In this document: positions 34,829-43,308 of the stretch, one piece after another
How positions within the stretch are numbered: the stretch's first letter is position 1
Layout: each line of letters opens with the position of its first letter
Assembly (NCBI RefSeq): GCF_018325905.1
Contig: NZ_AP021901.1
Coordinates: 2,108,001 to 2,172,000, forward strand
DNA length: 64,000 nucleotides
Direction: 5' to 3'
Source: Pseudomonas sp. St316
GTDB taxonomy: Bacteria > Pseudomonadota > Gammaproteobacteria > Pseudomonadales > Pseudomonadaceae
Notes under the pieces: generated by a model
The model's input: only the letters and a program-made list of their open reading frames with translations
What the model was told of the DNA's origin: nothing
The model's database searches: none
Translations under genes and position numbers: made by a program

Positions 34829-35463
34829 GCGTAGCCCGGAACGACTTTCAAACCGTGATCGCAGCGCTTGGCGAGCTACACGCCGTACTGGATCGCCTGC
34901 GCGGTGAGTTTGTGCATGGCATCAAGACCTCTGCCGACTATGAGCGTGCGACGGACTTGCTTGATGTACTCACCGATGGGCGCCAGCTGAGCAAGACCGA
35001 GGAGAGAATTCTCGTTGAGCTCGAGGATGAAATCCTGGCCTACCAGCGCGACTCCGATCAGTTCCGCGAGTCGACTGCCGCTTTTGAGGCGACCTGCACG
35101 CCTGTGCAATTGATCAAGGACCTGATGGAGACGCTCGGACTGACCGGTTCAGAGCTCCCTGAAATCGGTGATAAAACGGCGGTGTCCAAGGTACTCAGTG
35201 GTGATCGGCCTATCAGTCACAAGATGGCGTATGCGCTGGCTCAGCGGTTTGCGATGGAGCCGAGTGCTTTCTTGACCACCAGCCCGGCAGAGGCGGCTCA
35301 TATCGAAACTGTTCGTCTTCCCCTCAGGAAAACCTCAACCTATGAGCGTTTTCGCAGCGACTCTATGGCTACACATTCAGTGAAAGAGGCCGGCGCCGGT
35401 GAATACAAAACGGTGACTTCGAAGGGCCGCAGAAAGCCAGTCAAAGGGCCGGACCAAGGATAG
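34825..35463 (+). CDS. higA: HigA-type antitoxin with HTH and extended tail
   Basis: The 212-residue protein has an acidic helical N-terminal region (about residues 1-95) and an HTH region (TPVQLIKDLMETLGLTGSEL to MAYALAQRFAMEPSAFL, about 96-152). HigA proteins neutralise HigB and repress the operon. The last 60 residues, basic and rich in Thr/Ser/Lys, exceed the usual family length and may be an added tail or read-through into unrelated sequence. Overlap with higB supports the pair. Confidence 0.85.
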   Translation: MSVARNDFQTVIAALGELHAVLDRLRGEFVHGIKTSADYERATDLLDVLTDGRQLSKTEERILVELEDEILAYQRDSDQFRESTAAFEATCTPVQLIKDLMETLGLTGSELPEIGDKTAVSKVLSGDRPISHKMAYALAQRFAMEPSAFLTTSPAEAAHIETVRLPLRKTSTYERFRSDSMATHSVKEAGAGEYKTVTSKGRRKPVKGPDQG

Positions 35464-35564
35464 GGCAATAGCCAGAGCAGCACGACCGCGTTGCAGGCCG
35501 ACGAATAATTCCTGATAGGGACATTTCCCTGGACGTCTTAAGGATTGAAAAAGGAGTTTCATCA

Positions 35565-36125
35565 ATGGGCCCCATCCCCACGTTCCACACCCGCCGCCTC
35601 ATCCTAACCCCCCTTGAACTGACGGACGCGCCGGCGATTCAACGGTTATTCCCACACTGGGAAGTGGTCCGTTTCCTGGACAGTCGCGTGCCCTGGCCTT
35701 ACCCGGATGACGGCGCTCTGACGTACGTGCGCGACCATGCGCTTCGCGCGATTGCAGCCGGACGCGAGTGGCATTGGATGATCCGTATTGCCGAAGATCC
35801 GGCACAGAGCATCGGCAGCATCAGCCTCTACGATCAGCCCGGCAACCACCGAGGGTTCTGGTTGGCGCCGCAATGGCAGCGGCAGGGTTACATGCGCGAG
35901 GCTTGTGAAGCGATCAACGCCTATTGGTTTGAAACCCTGGAACGTCCCGTCATGCAAGTCCCCAAGGCGGTGGGCAACCTTGCTTCGCGCAGGGTATCGG
36001 AGCATGAAGGCATGCGCCTGATCGGGACGCAGCAGGGAGACTTTGTCTGCGGGACATTGCTCAAGGAGGTTTGGGAGATGACGCGTGAGGCGTGGCTTAA
36101 AGCCAAAGCCTTATCAAGCACCTGA
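35565..36125 (+). CDS. GNAT acetyltransferase, RimJ/RimL-like
   Basis: The 186-residue protein begins FHTRRLILTPLELTDAPAIQ, the standard N-terminus of the RimJ/RimL-like group, and contains GFWLAPQWQRQGYMREACEA as acetyl-CoA binding loop. AAGGAG precedes the ATG. It could modify a protein N-terminus or a small amine. It stands alone next to the higBA pair. Confidence 0.87.
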   Translation: MGPIPTFHTRRLILTPLELTDAPAIQRLFPHWEVVRFLDSRVPWPYPDDGALTYVRDHALRAIAAGREWHWMIRIAEDPAQSIGSISLYDQPGNHRGFWLAPQWQRQGYMREACEAINAYWFETLERPVMQVPKAVGNLASRRVSEHEGMRLIGTQQGDFVCGTLLKEVWEMTREAWLKAKALSST

Positions 36126-36150
36126 AGCCCATAGCAACCCATCGAGGTCG

Positions 36151-37259
36151 TTATTGACCCGCCGAGGGACGCCACGCGGTGGCTTGTAGATAGGGCCACT
36201 GTTTGAGCAGTAGACCGCGCGTTGTTTCAACGCCCTGCAAGGTTTCAGCGCAATTGACCACCGCGGTAAAGCTGCGCTCGGTCAGCATGAAACTCTCCGA
36301 GCCCAGCGTCTGGCACTGCTCGCTGGCGCCGATGGGTTGGCAGAACATCGGTTGCATTTTCACGTCGTAGCCTTGGGCCCGAGTGAATGCCTGGAACTCT
36401 GGCATGGCAAGACGAGCCGGTGTGCCGCTCAGTGCCGGACCTTGCCAGACGGGGGTGATAAGACCCCTTGATGGATAGTCGCTCAGCCCTTGGACTTGCC
36501 TGGCCTCGAACAGGGCAAAACAGAACGAAATGTTTGCTGCATTATTGCTCGCTGGGGGAGTGACGGGAGCGGCCACGGGAAGCGTCGTCGCGGCGACTGC
36601 CGGAGGCTGAGGCGCAGGCGCTGCAGAGGGGGCCAAGCCCGATGAGTCACCTATTTCCACCAGCACGTCGATGGGTGCCCGGTAACGCCACACCTTCAAC
36701 GGCGCCGTGAATCCAGGTCGGATGCGGCTGGCGACAGCGGTCAGCTCGGCCGGGCTATTGACCGAGGTCCCGGCAATTTGCAAAACGATATCGCCGGCCA
36801 ACATGCCTGCTTTTTCAGCGCCACTCCCTGGCACCGGCCCCAGGACCAATACGCCGCTGACCGCGGCTAATCCGAATTGCCGGGCCACCGTTGGTGTAAC
36901 GCTGGTGATGTGCAGGCCCAAGACCCCTGTCTGATTGGGCACGGATACGGGCATCACCGCTGATGGCACAGGCACCGGGGGCGCACTGGGCGCAGGAACG
37001 CTGCCGGCTGAACAGTCGCGTTGTGTGGCGACCTGTTGGATTACCAGGTTGACGGGGTCGGCCGCCATGCTGGGATATTGCTCCCACCCCGTTTGGTTGC
37101 CAGGAAAGTCTCACAATCCATGGCGTAGTAGGTCGCCGGGTCTCTGACCTTGCTCAGGTATTGCGCTGTTTCGGCTCGCTCGGCGGCGCTGTACATGGGG
37201 TTGACGCAAGACGCCAGAAGAGGGGAGAGCAGCATTGCGGCAAGGCACTTTGTCGACAT
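36151..37259 (-). pseudogene. PDZ-domain lipoprotein gene split by a frameshift
   Basis: The N-terminal piece (37259 leftwards) has a lipoprotein signal with lipobox LLASC and runs to TKRGG. The downstream piece continues in another frame from about 37086 with a PDZ domain (GVLVLGPVPGSGAEKAGMLAGD) and a C-terminal domain. Joining them near CCCACCCC (37083-37090) would give KRGWEQYPSMAADP, which fits smoothly. The order lipobox, short Cys-containing region, PDZ and tail matches the intact divergent paralogue at 37463. A single-base deletion is the simplest explanation; a separate start at 37068 could still make the PDZ part. Confidence 0.65.
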
Positions 37260-37462
37260 GGGCTTCTCTGAGGTCTTGGCGTGCAGGCAGGTCCAGGCAA
37301 GGTACTATTTGGCCATCATCCTGTCCAACCTCAAACCAAGCACTTCGTTGCCGTGATGATTGAGACGAGCGGCATCCGGGCAAACGTGCACTTGATATAC
37401 AACTTAAAAGCACTTTGCCATGATGCGGCACGATCCATTCGAATCAATCACTGAGAAGCGAA

Positions 37463-38632
37463 ATGTCTGCTCCCGCCTTCAAATCAAGTACCAGGCTCGC
37501 CGTTGCCCTGTCACTCGCAGCCCTGTCCGGCTGTGCCTCTGACGGCGGTCTCGGTGAGGCGGCGGTAGTCGGTGCGATGCTTCTTCCCATGCCGGGTGGC
37601 GTCGACACCAGCGTTATGACCAGTGCCGTAGGCTTGGCGGCCGGCGCCTATGTGGTTTCCTCGGTCGCAAGTGCGGACTCTGCCAGCGTCTCTCCCGCGA
37701 CCTCCACCGTTGCCGCGCCCCAAGGCCTTCCTCCCATTGACCTGCAAAAGCTGGTGACTCGGGAAACGCCTGACCGGTATCGCTCCAAATCCTGTGAGTA
37801 CATCGAAATGTCCCTCAGCGAAGTGCCGATGTACCAGGCGAGCGCTGAGCCGGTCATGAAGCAGGTTGGCACCGCTCGAAAGGAAGCGGCCAGCCAGGTA
37901 TGGCTTGAGAAAGGTTGCCAGCCAGCCAATCTACCTCGCGGTCGGATCGGTGCCAGTATCGACACCATCGATCCAAAGCGGGCGATGGCTTTGTCACAAC
38001 CCCCTGCCGGTGTTGTTGTGTTGGCGGCCGTTCCGGGTAGCGGTGCTCAACAGGCCGGGATAGTGCCTCAGGACGTGATCGTGGCCGTTGACGATCGGCC
38101 TATCGCCGACTCAATCGATTTCAGGGTAGCCGTCGCAAAAGCTTCAATCGGCTCGCGGGTGAATCTGAAAGTATGGCGAGGCAACGCGTTTAGCATCGTT
38201 CCCGTTCTGGTGGGGCCCGGCGGGACTCAAGTATCTGTGACCCCAACGGCGATGGCGAACGGTGTAACGGCTGCGTCTGCGGTCCCGGCAGGTGCAATGT
38301 ATTGCACGGCAGTGCTGTCCACCCAACACACTTACGGCGCTGCCGTCAGCCCGGTCAAATTGATCGCTGGAGCTGCGAGCGACATGCAACCTTCGCTCAA
38401 GAACTACATCGCCAAGGTGAAGCTGCAACAGCCCGGCGTTTGGGGGGATTTCAAACTTAACAGCGACGTTTGTGCGCCCGGCGCTGTTGTATGCATGGCT
38501 GAGGCCAAGGGACCGACCGGCAAGACACAGAACGCTTTCGAGTTCTGTCACGCGACACAAGCCAAGGCGGATGCTGAACTGGCCCAGATGCGCTTGGGGG
38601 ATCCGAAAGCGGTGCTGGTTGATTGGCCTTGA
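37463..38632 (+). CDS. PDZ-domain lipoprotein
   Basis: The 389-residue protein has a lipoprotein signal (lipobox LSGC, Cys about residue 24), a glycine/alanine-rich segment like a small membrane-inserting zipper (about 30-70), a Cys-containing domain (about 95-155), a PDZ domain (about 155-255; VPGSGAQQAGIVPQD) and a C-terminal domain with several Cys. No protease domain is present, so it may act as an adaptor in the periplasm. It is divergent from the frameshifted paralogue at 36151-37259. GAGAAGCG precedes the ATG. Confidence 0.75.
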   Translation: MSAPAFKSSTRLAVALSLAALSGCASDGGLGEAAVVGAMLLPMPGGVDTSVMTSAVGLAAGAYVVSSVASADSASVSPATSTVAAPQGLPPIDLQKLVTRETPDRYRSKSCEYIEMSLSEVPMYQASAEPVMKQVGTARKEAASQVWLEKGCQPANLPRGRIGASIDTIDPKRAMALSQPPAGVVVLAAVPGSGAQQAGIVPQDVIVAVDDRPIADSIDFRVAVAKASIGSRVNLKVWRGNAFSIVPVLVGPGGTQVSVTPTAMANGVTAASAVPAGAMYCTAVLSTQHTYGAAVSPVKLIAGAASDMQPSLKNYIAKVKLQQPGVWGDFKLNSDVCAPGAVVCMAEAKGPTGKTQNAFEFCHATQAKADAELAQMRLGDPKAVLVDWP

Positions 38633-38761
38633 GCTGTAATCGTTCTCTGCGGTTATGATCGAGCGGTTTGAAGCGCTGGAGTGCCTCGTGATGCCAAGGC
38701 TCTGGGGCAATCATGCTACGTGCAAAGCACTTCATCTTCAGCAGCGATCAAGGAAGACCAC

Positions 38762-39127
38762 ATGCAACCGTCACTCAATCGAATCATGCTGTATGTCCGG
38801 GACGTTCAAGCGACCTGTGATTTTTACGAGCGTCATTTCAGTTTTACCCATGAAAGAAGAGTCGGTGACCGCGTCACCGAATTGAGCCCTGCAAACGGTG
38901 GCGCGATCCTGATGGTCCACCCGGCAGGGAAGGCCGTTAAAACAGGGCAAGTCACCGTAAAGCTTGTCTTCGATATTCGGGATGTCGAGGGCTTCAAGGA
39001 AAAGTGCCTGGCTCAAGGCCTGAAGTTTGGCGCGACCCATAAGGCGGACGACTACTCTTTCGCCAATGCGAAAGACCCTGACGGCAATTCCATTTCCATT
39101 TCCAGCAGAGCGTTTGCATGCCACTGA
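38762..39127 (+). CDS. VOC-family (glyoxalase-fold) protein
   Basis: The 121-residue protein has a single VOC fold, with RIMLYVRDVQATCDFYERHF at the N-terminus and DPDGNSISISSR at the C-terminus. VOC proteins are lyases, dioxygenases or resistance binders. The usual C-terminal metal Glu of glyoxalases is replaced by Ser in NSISIS, so classic glyoxalase activity is doubtful. AAGGAAG lies upstream of ATG 38762. It overlaps the following DapF-like gene by ten bases. Confidence 0.85.
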   Translation: MQPSLNRIMLYVRDVQATCDFYERHFSFTHERRVGDRVTELSPANGGAILMVHPAGKAVKTGQVTVKLVFDIRDVEGFKEKCLAQGLKFGATHKADDYSFANAKDPDGNSISISSRAFACH

Positions 39128-39921
39128 GCTTTCATAAGATGCATGCCAATGGCGATGACTTCGTCATTGTCGATTCGCGAAACTCGGCCAGTCTGGTGAC
39201 AAGCGCCATCGTCCAGCGAATGGGGGATCGGAACCGGGGCGTAGGCTTCAACCAACTCGCGGTGCTGCTCGATTGCGACGATGCCGATGCGCGTGTGATG
39301 TTCTGGAACGCAGATGGCTCTGCGCTGGACGTTTGTGGCAGTGCGACGCGGGGGGCCGCGGATCTGCTGATGCGCGAAGCAAATGTTGCTTCGGTAGTGC
39401 TGCGCACTCACCGTGGTCTGCTCACGTGCGAACGTACCCCAACCGGCGACATTTGCGTCGACATGGGCGTGCCGATTTTCGGCTGGTCAGACATTCCCTT
39501 GGCGCAAGCATTGGACTCCGCTGTCCTGCCACTTGCCGGCAGTCCCGCCGCCTGCAGCATGGGAAATCCCCACTGCACCTATTTTGTCGATGATCTGGCT
39601 AACGTTGATATCGCGACGATCGGCCCGGCCATCGAAACCAACGCGCTGTTCCCGCTCAAGACCAACGTTCATTTCGTCCAGATCATTGATCGCACGCATA
39701 TTCGGTTGCGCATCTGGGAGCGCGGGGCAGGTATTGCGCAGGGTTCAGGTTCTTGCTCGTGTGGCGCGGTTGTTAATGGGATTCGTCGTGGTTTATTGGG
39801 CAGCGCCGTCGAGGTTGAATGTGATGGCGGAAGCGTGACGGTGCAGTGGGATGGCGTGGGGCCGGTCTTTCTTATCGGGCCGGTGAAAACGAGCTTTTCG
39901 GGGACGATGAGTCAAGGCTGA
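39118..39921 (+). CDS. Diaminopimelate-epimerase-fold protein with altered active site
   Basis: The 267-residue protein has the two-lobed DapF fold. The first active-site loop is kept (NADGSALDVCGSATRG, Cys73). In the second loop true DapF has a catalytic Cys in the motif ACGSGAC; here the equivalent segment reads QGSGSCSCGAV, with Ser210 at the Cys position and Cys213 and Cys215 shifted. ERGAGIAQ and GNPHC keep other substrate contacts. It is therefore a paralogue with probably different chemistry or substrate. It overlaps the VOC gene, so the two are likely co-translated. Confidence 0.8.
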   Translation: MPLSFHKMHANGDDFVIVDSRNSASLVTSAIVQRMGDRNRGVGFNQLAVLLDCDDADARVMFWNADGSALDVCGSATRGAADLLMREANVASVVLRTHRGLLTCERTPTGDICVDMGVPIFGWSDIPLAQALDSAVLPLAGSPAACSMGNPHCTYFVDDLANVDIATIGPAIETNALFPLKTNVHFVQIIDRTHIRLRIWERGAGIAQGSGSCSCGAVVNGIRRGLLGSAVEVECDGGSVTVQWDGVGPVFLIGPVKTSFSGTMSQG

Positions 39922-39998
39922 GTCGGTAGGTGTTTCAATCCCTGGAGCAGGGATTTTCAGGACGTTATGCATCATTAAATCAAAAGGAGGTTTTATTC

Positions 39999-40445
39999 AT
40001 GTCGGAGCAACGCATTCGCCCCCTCGCTCTTTGTGTCTTTCATCATCAGGGAAAAATACTGGTCAACCAGTTTTACGATGCCATCAAAAAACAGACGTTT
40101 TTTCGTCCTGTCGGGGGCGGCATTGAGTTCGGCGAAAGGAGCCATGATGCCATCGTCCGAGAAGTGCAAGAGGAGCTGGGTGCCTCGATCAGTGACCTTC
40201 GACTGATTGGCACTTTGGAAAGCATTTTTACCTACGCCGGCAAGCCTGGGCACGAGATCGTCCAAGTCTACGATGCAAGGTTTGACGACGCTGATCTCTA
40301 CGAAAAACCCTGGTTGGAAGGCTTTGAAAGCAACGGTGCATCGTTCAGAGCAACGTGGTGCTCCAGTGCCAGTTTCACGGCTATATCACCTCTGGTACCT
40401 GAGGGGCTTTACGATTTGCTCAAGTCGGCTTCGCTCCTGGAGTGA
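39999..40445 (+). CDS. NUDIX hydrolase
   Basis: The 148-residue protein has a complete NUDIX box: GGGIEFGERSHDAIVREVQE followed by ELGA. It hydrolyses a nucleoside diphosphate linked to another moiety. AAGGAGG seven bases before ATG 39999 fixes the start. It follows the VOC / DapF-like pair after 77 bases and may be co-transcribed with it. Substrate unknown. Confidence 0.88.
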   Translation: MSEQRIRPLALCVFHHQGKILVNQFYDAIKKQTFFRPVGGGIEFGERSHDAIVREVQEELGASISDLRLIGTLESIFTYAGKPGHEIVQVYDARFDDADLYEKPWLEGFESNGASFRATWCSSASFTAISPLVPEGLYDLLKSASLLE

Positions 40446-40517
40446 GTTCAAGCTTGGCCGGGATTACTATGCAACGACGTGCAGGGTGGCACGCTGGGTC
40501 GCAGTCGTTACGCAGTA

Positions 40518-40742
40518 TCAGCCCTGTTTACTAAGTGGGATTTTTTCGGAATACACAGTCTTTTTTGGGCCCCCTTTCCAAGGTGTGTACTCAACGGTTA
40601 AATAAAAATCGGTCGGCTCATTCCTGGGGATCGTAAAACCTTCTACTCGCAAACAGGACTTCCAGCGTTACCTGACGGTGTACAGCCTGATTGTCACGCC
40701 TTTCATCGACACCGCTCGCAAGTGCCTGCCCACGTTTTCATA
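40518..40742 (-). pseudogene. Degraded C-terminal gene remnant
   Basis: A minus-strand frame that does not start properly reads protein-like over 74 codons with one internal TAA at 40668-40670. The last 49 residues (RWKSCLRVEGFTIPRN, then DFYLTVEYTPWKGGPKK and SEKIPLSKQG) look like a genuine protein C-terminus with alternating strands. Upstream another stop (40743-40745) closes the frame. I do not recognise the family. The rest of the 393-base gap 40446-40838 holds nothing clear. Confidence 0.4.
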
Positions 40743-40838
40743 TCAACGCCAACACGCCACAATGCGCCCAACGCCTGCCATCGGATCAGCGAGTGCTGAC
40801 ACGGGCGAGGCTCAGAGAAAATCCAGCAAGGAACGCCC

Positions 40839-41654
40839 ATGAATTTCTTCAAGAAGCTTCTCGGTTCATTGAAAGGCCCAGCAACTCAAGACGACCAGCC
40901 CGCGCCGCAAACCCACGAGCTTGGCGACCTGAGCGAGGCTGAAGCAGCCAATCTGGCCGTCCGGGAGGCCGGCCAAGCGTGCCTGGATCGTCATTGGCGT
41001 TCTGTCGGCACGGTCGAGCGGGATGTCCTTGCCTACCTGATCAGCCCGAGCCTTTCCGGCGGCCCGTACTGGCCCTCGACCCGCCAGGCCTACCGCGTGG
41101 TTCGCCGTGGCGACACGATCATTCTCGCCACTGAAGGCCTGTCCGATCCATTCGATGACGCGGAAGGAATGGGCAACGGCTTCGAGATGGAATTGTTCGT
41201 CGAAACCGCAGATATACCCGAGCACGCCTATGCCCCCGTGGGGGAGGTCGATCCTTTCAAGCGCAGTTGGGCATTCGAGTTGCTGGAGCATGTCGCCAAA
41301 ACGGTGGCCGACGCTGGCGGCATCACCCACCAACTCGACCAGCACGGGGCGCTGTCGCTTGAACTTCCCGGGCTCAGCCAATCGCACCACATGAGCGATC
41401 AACTGCCCAAACTCTTCGTGACCGATGACGACTCCACCGGCGTTCTGCTCGGTGCCCCGGAGCCGGATTTCCCTACTCAACTGGATGACATGCCCTTGTC
41501 TCCGGTCAGATTAGTACCGGTGGTCTTGATCACGGCAGCGGAGCTGGAGTACGTCCGTTCCGGCGGGCGAGCGGCGCGGGAGGATCTGGTGAGTCGTTTG
41601 AAGGCGGCGGGTGTTGGGCATATGAGCAGCCTGCATCGGGCGAGTGTGGTGTGA
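40839..41654 (+). CDS. Suppressor-of-fused-like (SUFU) domain protein
   Basis: The 271-residue protein has no signal peptide. Residues 35-255 resemble bacterial SUFU-domain proteins, with YRVVRRGDTIILATEGLSDP, FEMELFVETADIPE and PVVLITAAELEYVRSGGRAA. In bacteria this fold is common among immunity proteins for polymorphic toxins, but no toxin gene is adjacent, so it may be an orphan. The short Lys/Gln/Pro linker (10-30) follows MNFFKKLLGSLKGP. Start ATG 40839 follows AGCAAGGA. The family call is moderate. Confidence 0.6.
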   Translation: MNFFKKLLGSLKGPATQDDQPAPQTHELGDLSEAEAANLAVREAGQACLDRHWRSVGTVERDVLAYLISPSLSGGPYWPSTRQAYRVVRRGDTIILATEGLSDPFDDAEGMGNGFEMELFVETADIPEHAYAPVGEVDPFKRSWAFELLEHVAKTVADAGGITHQLDQHGALSLELPGLSQSHHMSDQLPKLFVTDDDSTGVLLGAPEPDFPTQLDDMPLSPVRLVPVVLITAAELEYVRSGGRAAREDLVSRLKAAGVGHMSSLHRASVV

Positions 41655-41735
41655 GGCTGGAGCCGGTCGTCGAACCTGGCGGTATCCCTTTGGCCTCCTG
41701 CTGACTCTTTCAACCCCATCTTCAAGGACGAACCC

Positions 41736-42350
41736 GTGACCGCATCCCCCGGCAAACTCATCTTCCTGCCCGGCGCCTCAGGCAACACCCAATTCTGGCA
41801 TCCGGTCGCGGAGCGCTTGGCAAACCCGGCGCAGCAAGTGCACATCGGCTGGCCCGGCTTTGGAGACACACCGCCCATGCCGAGCGTGACCGGCATGAAT
41901 GACCTAGTGGCGCGTGTACTGGCCCAGATCGACCGACCCACAGCGCTTGTGGCGCAATCCATGGGCGGTATCGTCGCTGTGCTTGCAGCGCTTGAACGCC
42001 CTGAGCTGATCACCCACCTGGCGCTGACCGCCACCTCGGGTGGGGTAGACATGTCGGCGCTGGGCGCGCACGACTGGCGCCCGGATTTTGCGGCCGCCAA
42101 CCCGATGCTGCCGAGTTGGTTTCTCGACGACCGCACCGACCTCACACCCCGTTTGATCGAGTTGCGCATGCCGGTCCTGCTGCTCTGGGGCGACGCTGAT
42201 CCGATCAGCCCCGTTCGCGTCGGCCAGTACCTTGCCCAACTGTTGCCCCGCGCTGAACTGCACGTTTTCCCTGGCGCCGATCACAGCCTGGGCTTTACTC
42301 ACGCAGATGAGGTGGCGAGGCTGATCGAGAAACATCTGGCCAGCGAGTGA
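41736..42350 (+). CDS. Alpha/beta-hydrolase
   Basis: The 204-residue protein (GTG start, AAGGACGAA upstream) has a compact alpha/beta-hydrolase fold. The oxyanion region is FLPGASGNTQFW, the nucleophile Ser lies in AQSMGG, the acid Asp in WGDADPISP and the His in GADHSLGF. The lid is short. Substrate cannot be read. It is flanked by the SUFU-like gene and a REP doublet. Confidence 0.88.
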   Translation: MTASPGKLIFLPGASGNTQFWHPVAERLANPAQQVHIGWPGFGDTPPMPSVTGMNDLVARVLAQIDRPTALVAQSMGGIVAVLAALERPELITHLALTATSGGVDMSALGAHDWRPDFAAANPMLPSWFLDDRTDLTPRLIELRMPVLLLWGDADPISPVRVGQYLAQLLPRAELHVFPGADHSLGFTHADEVARLIEKHLASE

Positions 42351-42440
42351 GCGGAAATATGTCGGACTGATTGTGCGGGGGCAAGCGCTTTCGGATAGCG
42401 AACAAACAGCCTAATGCGCACTTAAGAACACGATGAACCT

Positions 42441-42528
42441 GTGGCGAGGGAGCTTGCTCCCGCTTGAGTGCGAAGCGCTCACAAAAAGGGCCGCTACGCA
42501 GCCCAGCGGGAGCAAGCTCCCTCGCCAC
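42441..42528. repeat. REP doublet, GTGGCGAGGGAGC type
   Basis: Arms GTGGCGAGGGAGCTTGCTCC and complement enclose a spacer with GAGTGCGAAGCGCTC, nearly the same as at 32834-32926. The right arm abuts the small gene at 42549, and this arm plus the gene's 3' part recurs at 49934-50079. Confidence 0.85.
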
Positions 42529-42548
42529 GGGGTTGTCGATTGGCAGGC

Positions 42549-42827
42549 TTATAAAGTGGAACCTGCTGGCGCTGCATCCAGTCGTCGTGCAATCACATCC
42601 ATCACGTCGCACCCATCGCGCAGCGGGATGCAGCAAAGCTGCGCCAGGTCTTGCAGGGTCGCGGGATCGAGGGGCTGTTCATCGCGCATCGCCAAATTCT
42701 CCAGGAACTGGGTAGCGGCACGGATTCGATAGGCTGCTGCATCGAGCAGGATGTGTAGCGGGGCGGTGGTATCGACGTAGAGGGGTTGGTCGTCGGCGTT
42801 GCTGGTGAGGCCCATATATCGGTTCAT
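42549..42827 (-). CDS. Small conserved-looking protein of unknown function
   Basis: From ATG 42827 (AAGGAATT six bases upstream) the protein has 92 residues: a helical middle (LHILLDAAAYRIRAATQFLE) and a C-terminal half with LCCIPLRDGCDVMDVIARRL. The pattern is familiar from small Pseudomonas proteins, but I cannot name the family. A truncated copy of its C-terminus lies at 49934-50079, showing that this unit has been duplicated. The upstream 480-base region 42828-43308 is discussed separately. Confidence 0.7.
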   Translation of the reverse strand: MNRYMGLTSNADDQPLYVDTTAPLHILLDAAAYRIRAATQFLENLAMRDEQPLDPATLQDLAQLCCIPLRDGCDVMDVIARRLDAAPAGSTL

Positions 42828-42843
42828 ATCAATTCCTTGTGTC

Positions 42844-42960
42844 ATGAATGAACTGTCACGCTTTGTCGCCAAACAAAGGGTGACAGCTGTACGCAGGTTG
42901 GCGAACCGGAGACACAAGGAGCCGGCAGACCCGAAGGTCTCCCGCGCACAGCTGCCATAA
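42844..42960 (+). other. Short reading frame or structured element upstream of the small gene
   Basis: A 38-codon frame (MNELSRFVAKQRVTAVRRLA, then NRRHKEPADPKVSRAQLP) lies divergent to the gene at 42549. The sequence holds several GC-rich stems, and I recall similar text upstream of small Pseudomonas genes, so it may be a repeated leader or RNA rather than a protein. The remaining stretch to 43308 shows no further gene. Confidence 0.25.
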
Positions 42961-43308
42961 AGCAGTTTCTGTGAGCACAAGGGTGCTTCTGCCACAGCAG
43001 AAAGCACCGTTGCACTTGTGTCAATCGAGTCGCCAAACCCGGTCGCCATCTGGGCGACGCCAAGACTATAGACGCCGCAGCAAAAAATACGCAAGGGATT
43101 GATAGGGAAGGGGATTCCCAATCATAGGTAGGACATTGCGGTGGTCGTAAGCGTCCGAACTCCGCGTCCTACAACTCGGCAGACCCGCCCCTTACATCTT
43201 CCGAGGAGCAAGAACATCGTCCTGTGCTGTGCGAATATTGGCCGCGGATGCAGCGTTTAAGGAGTGACGAATGATTCAAACCCCACCCAATACCCTTTCG
43301 AGGTATCA

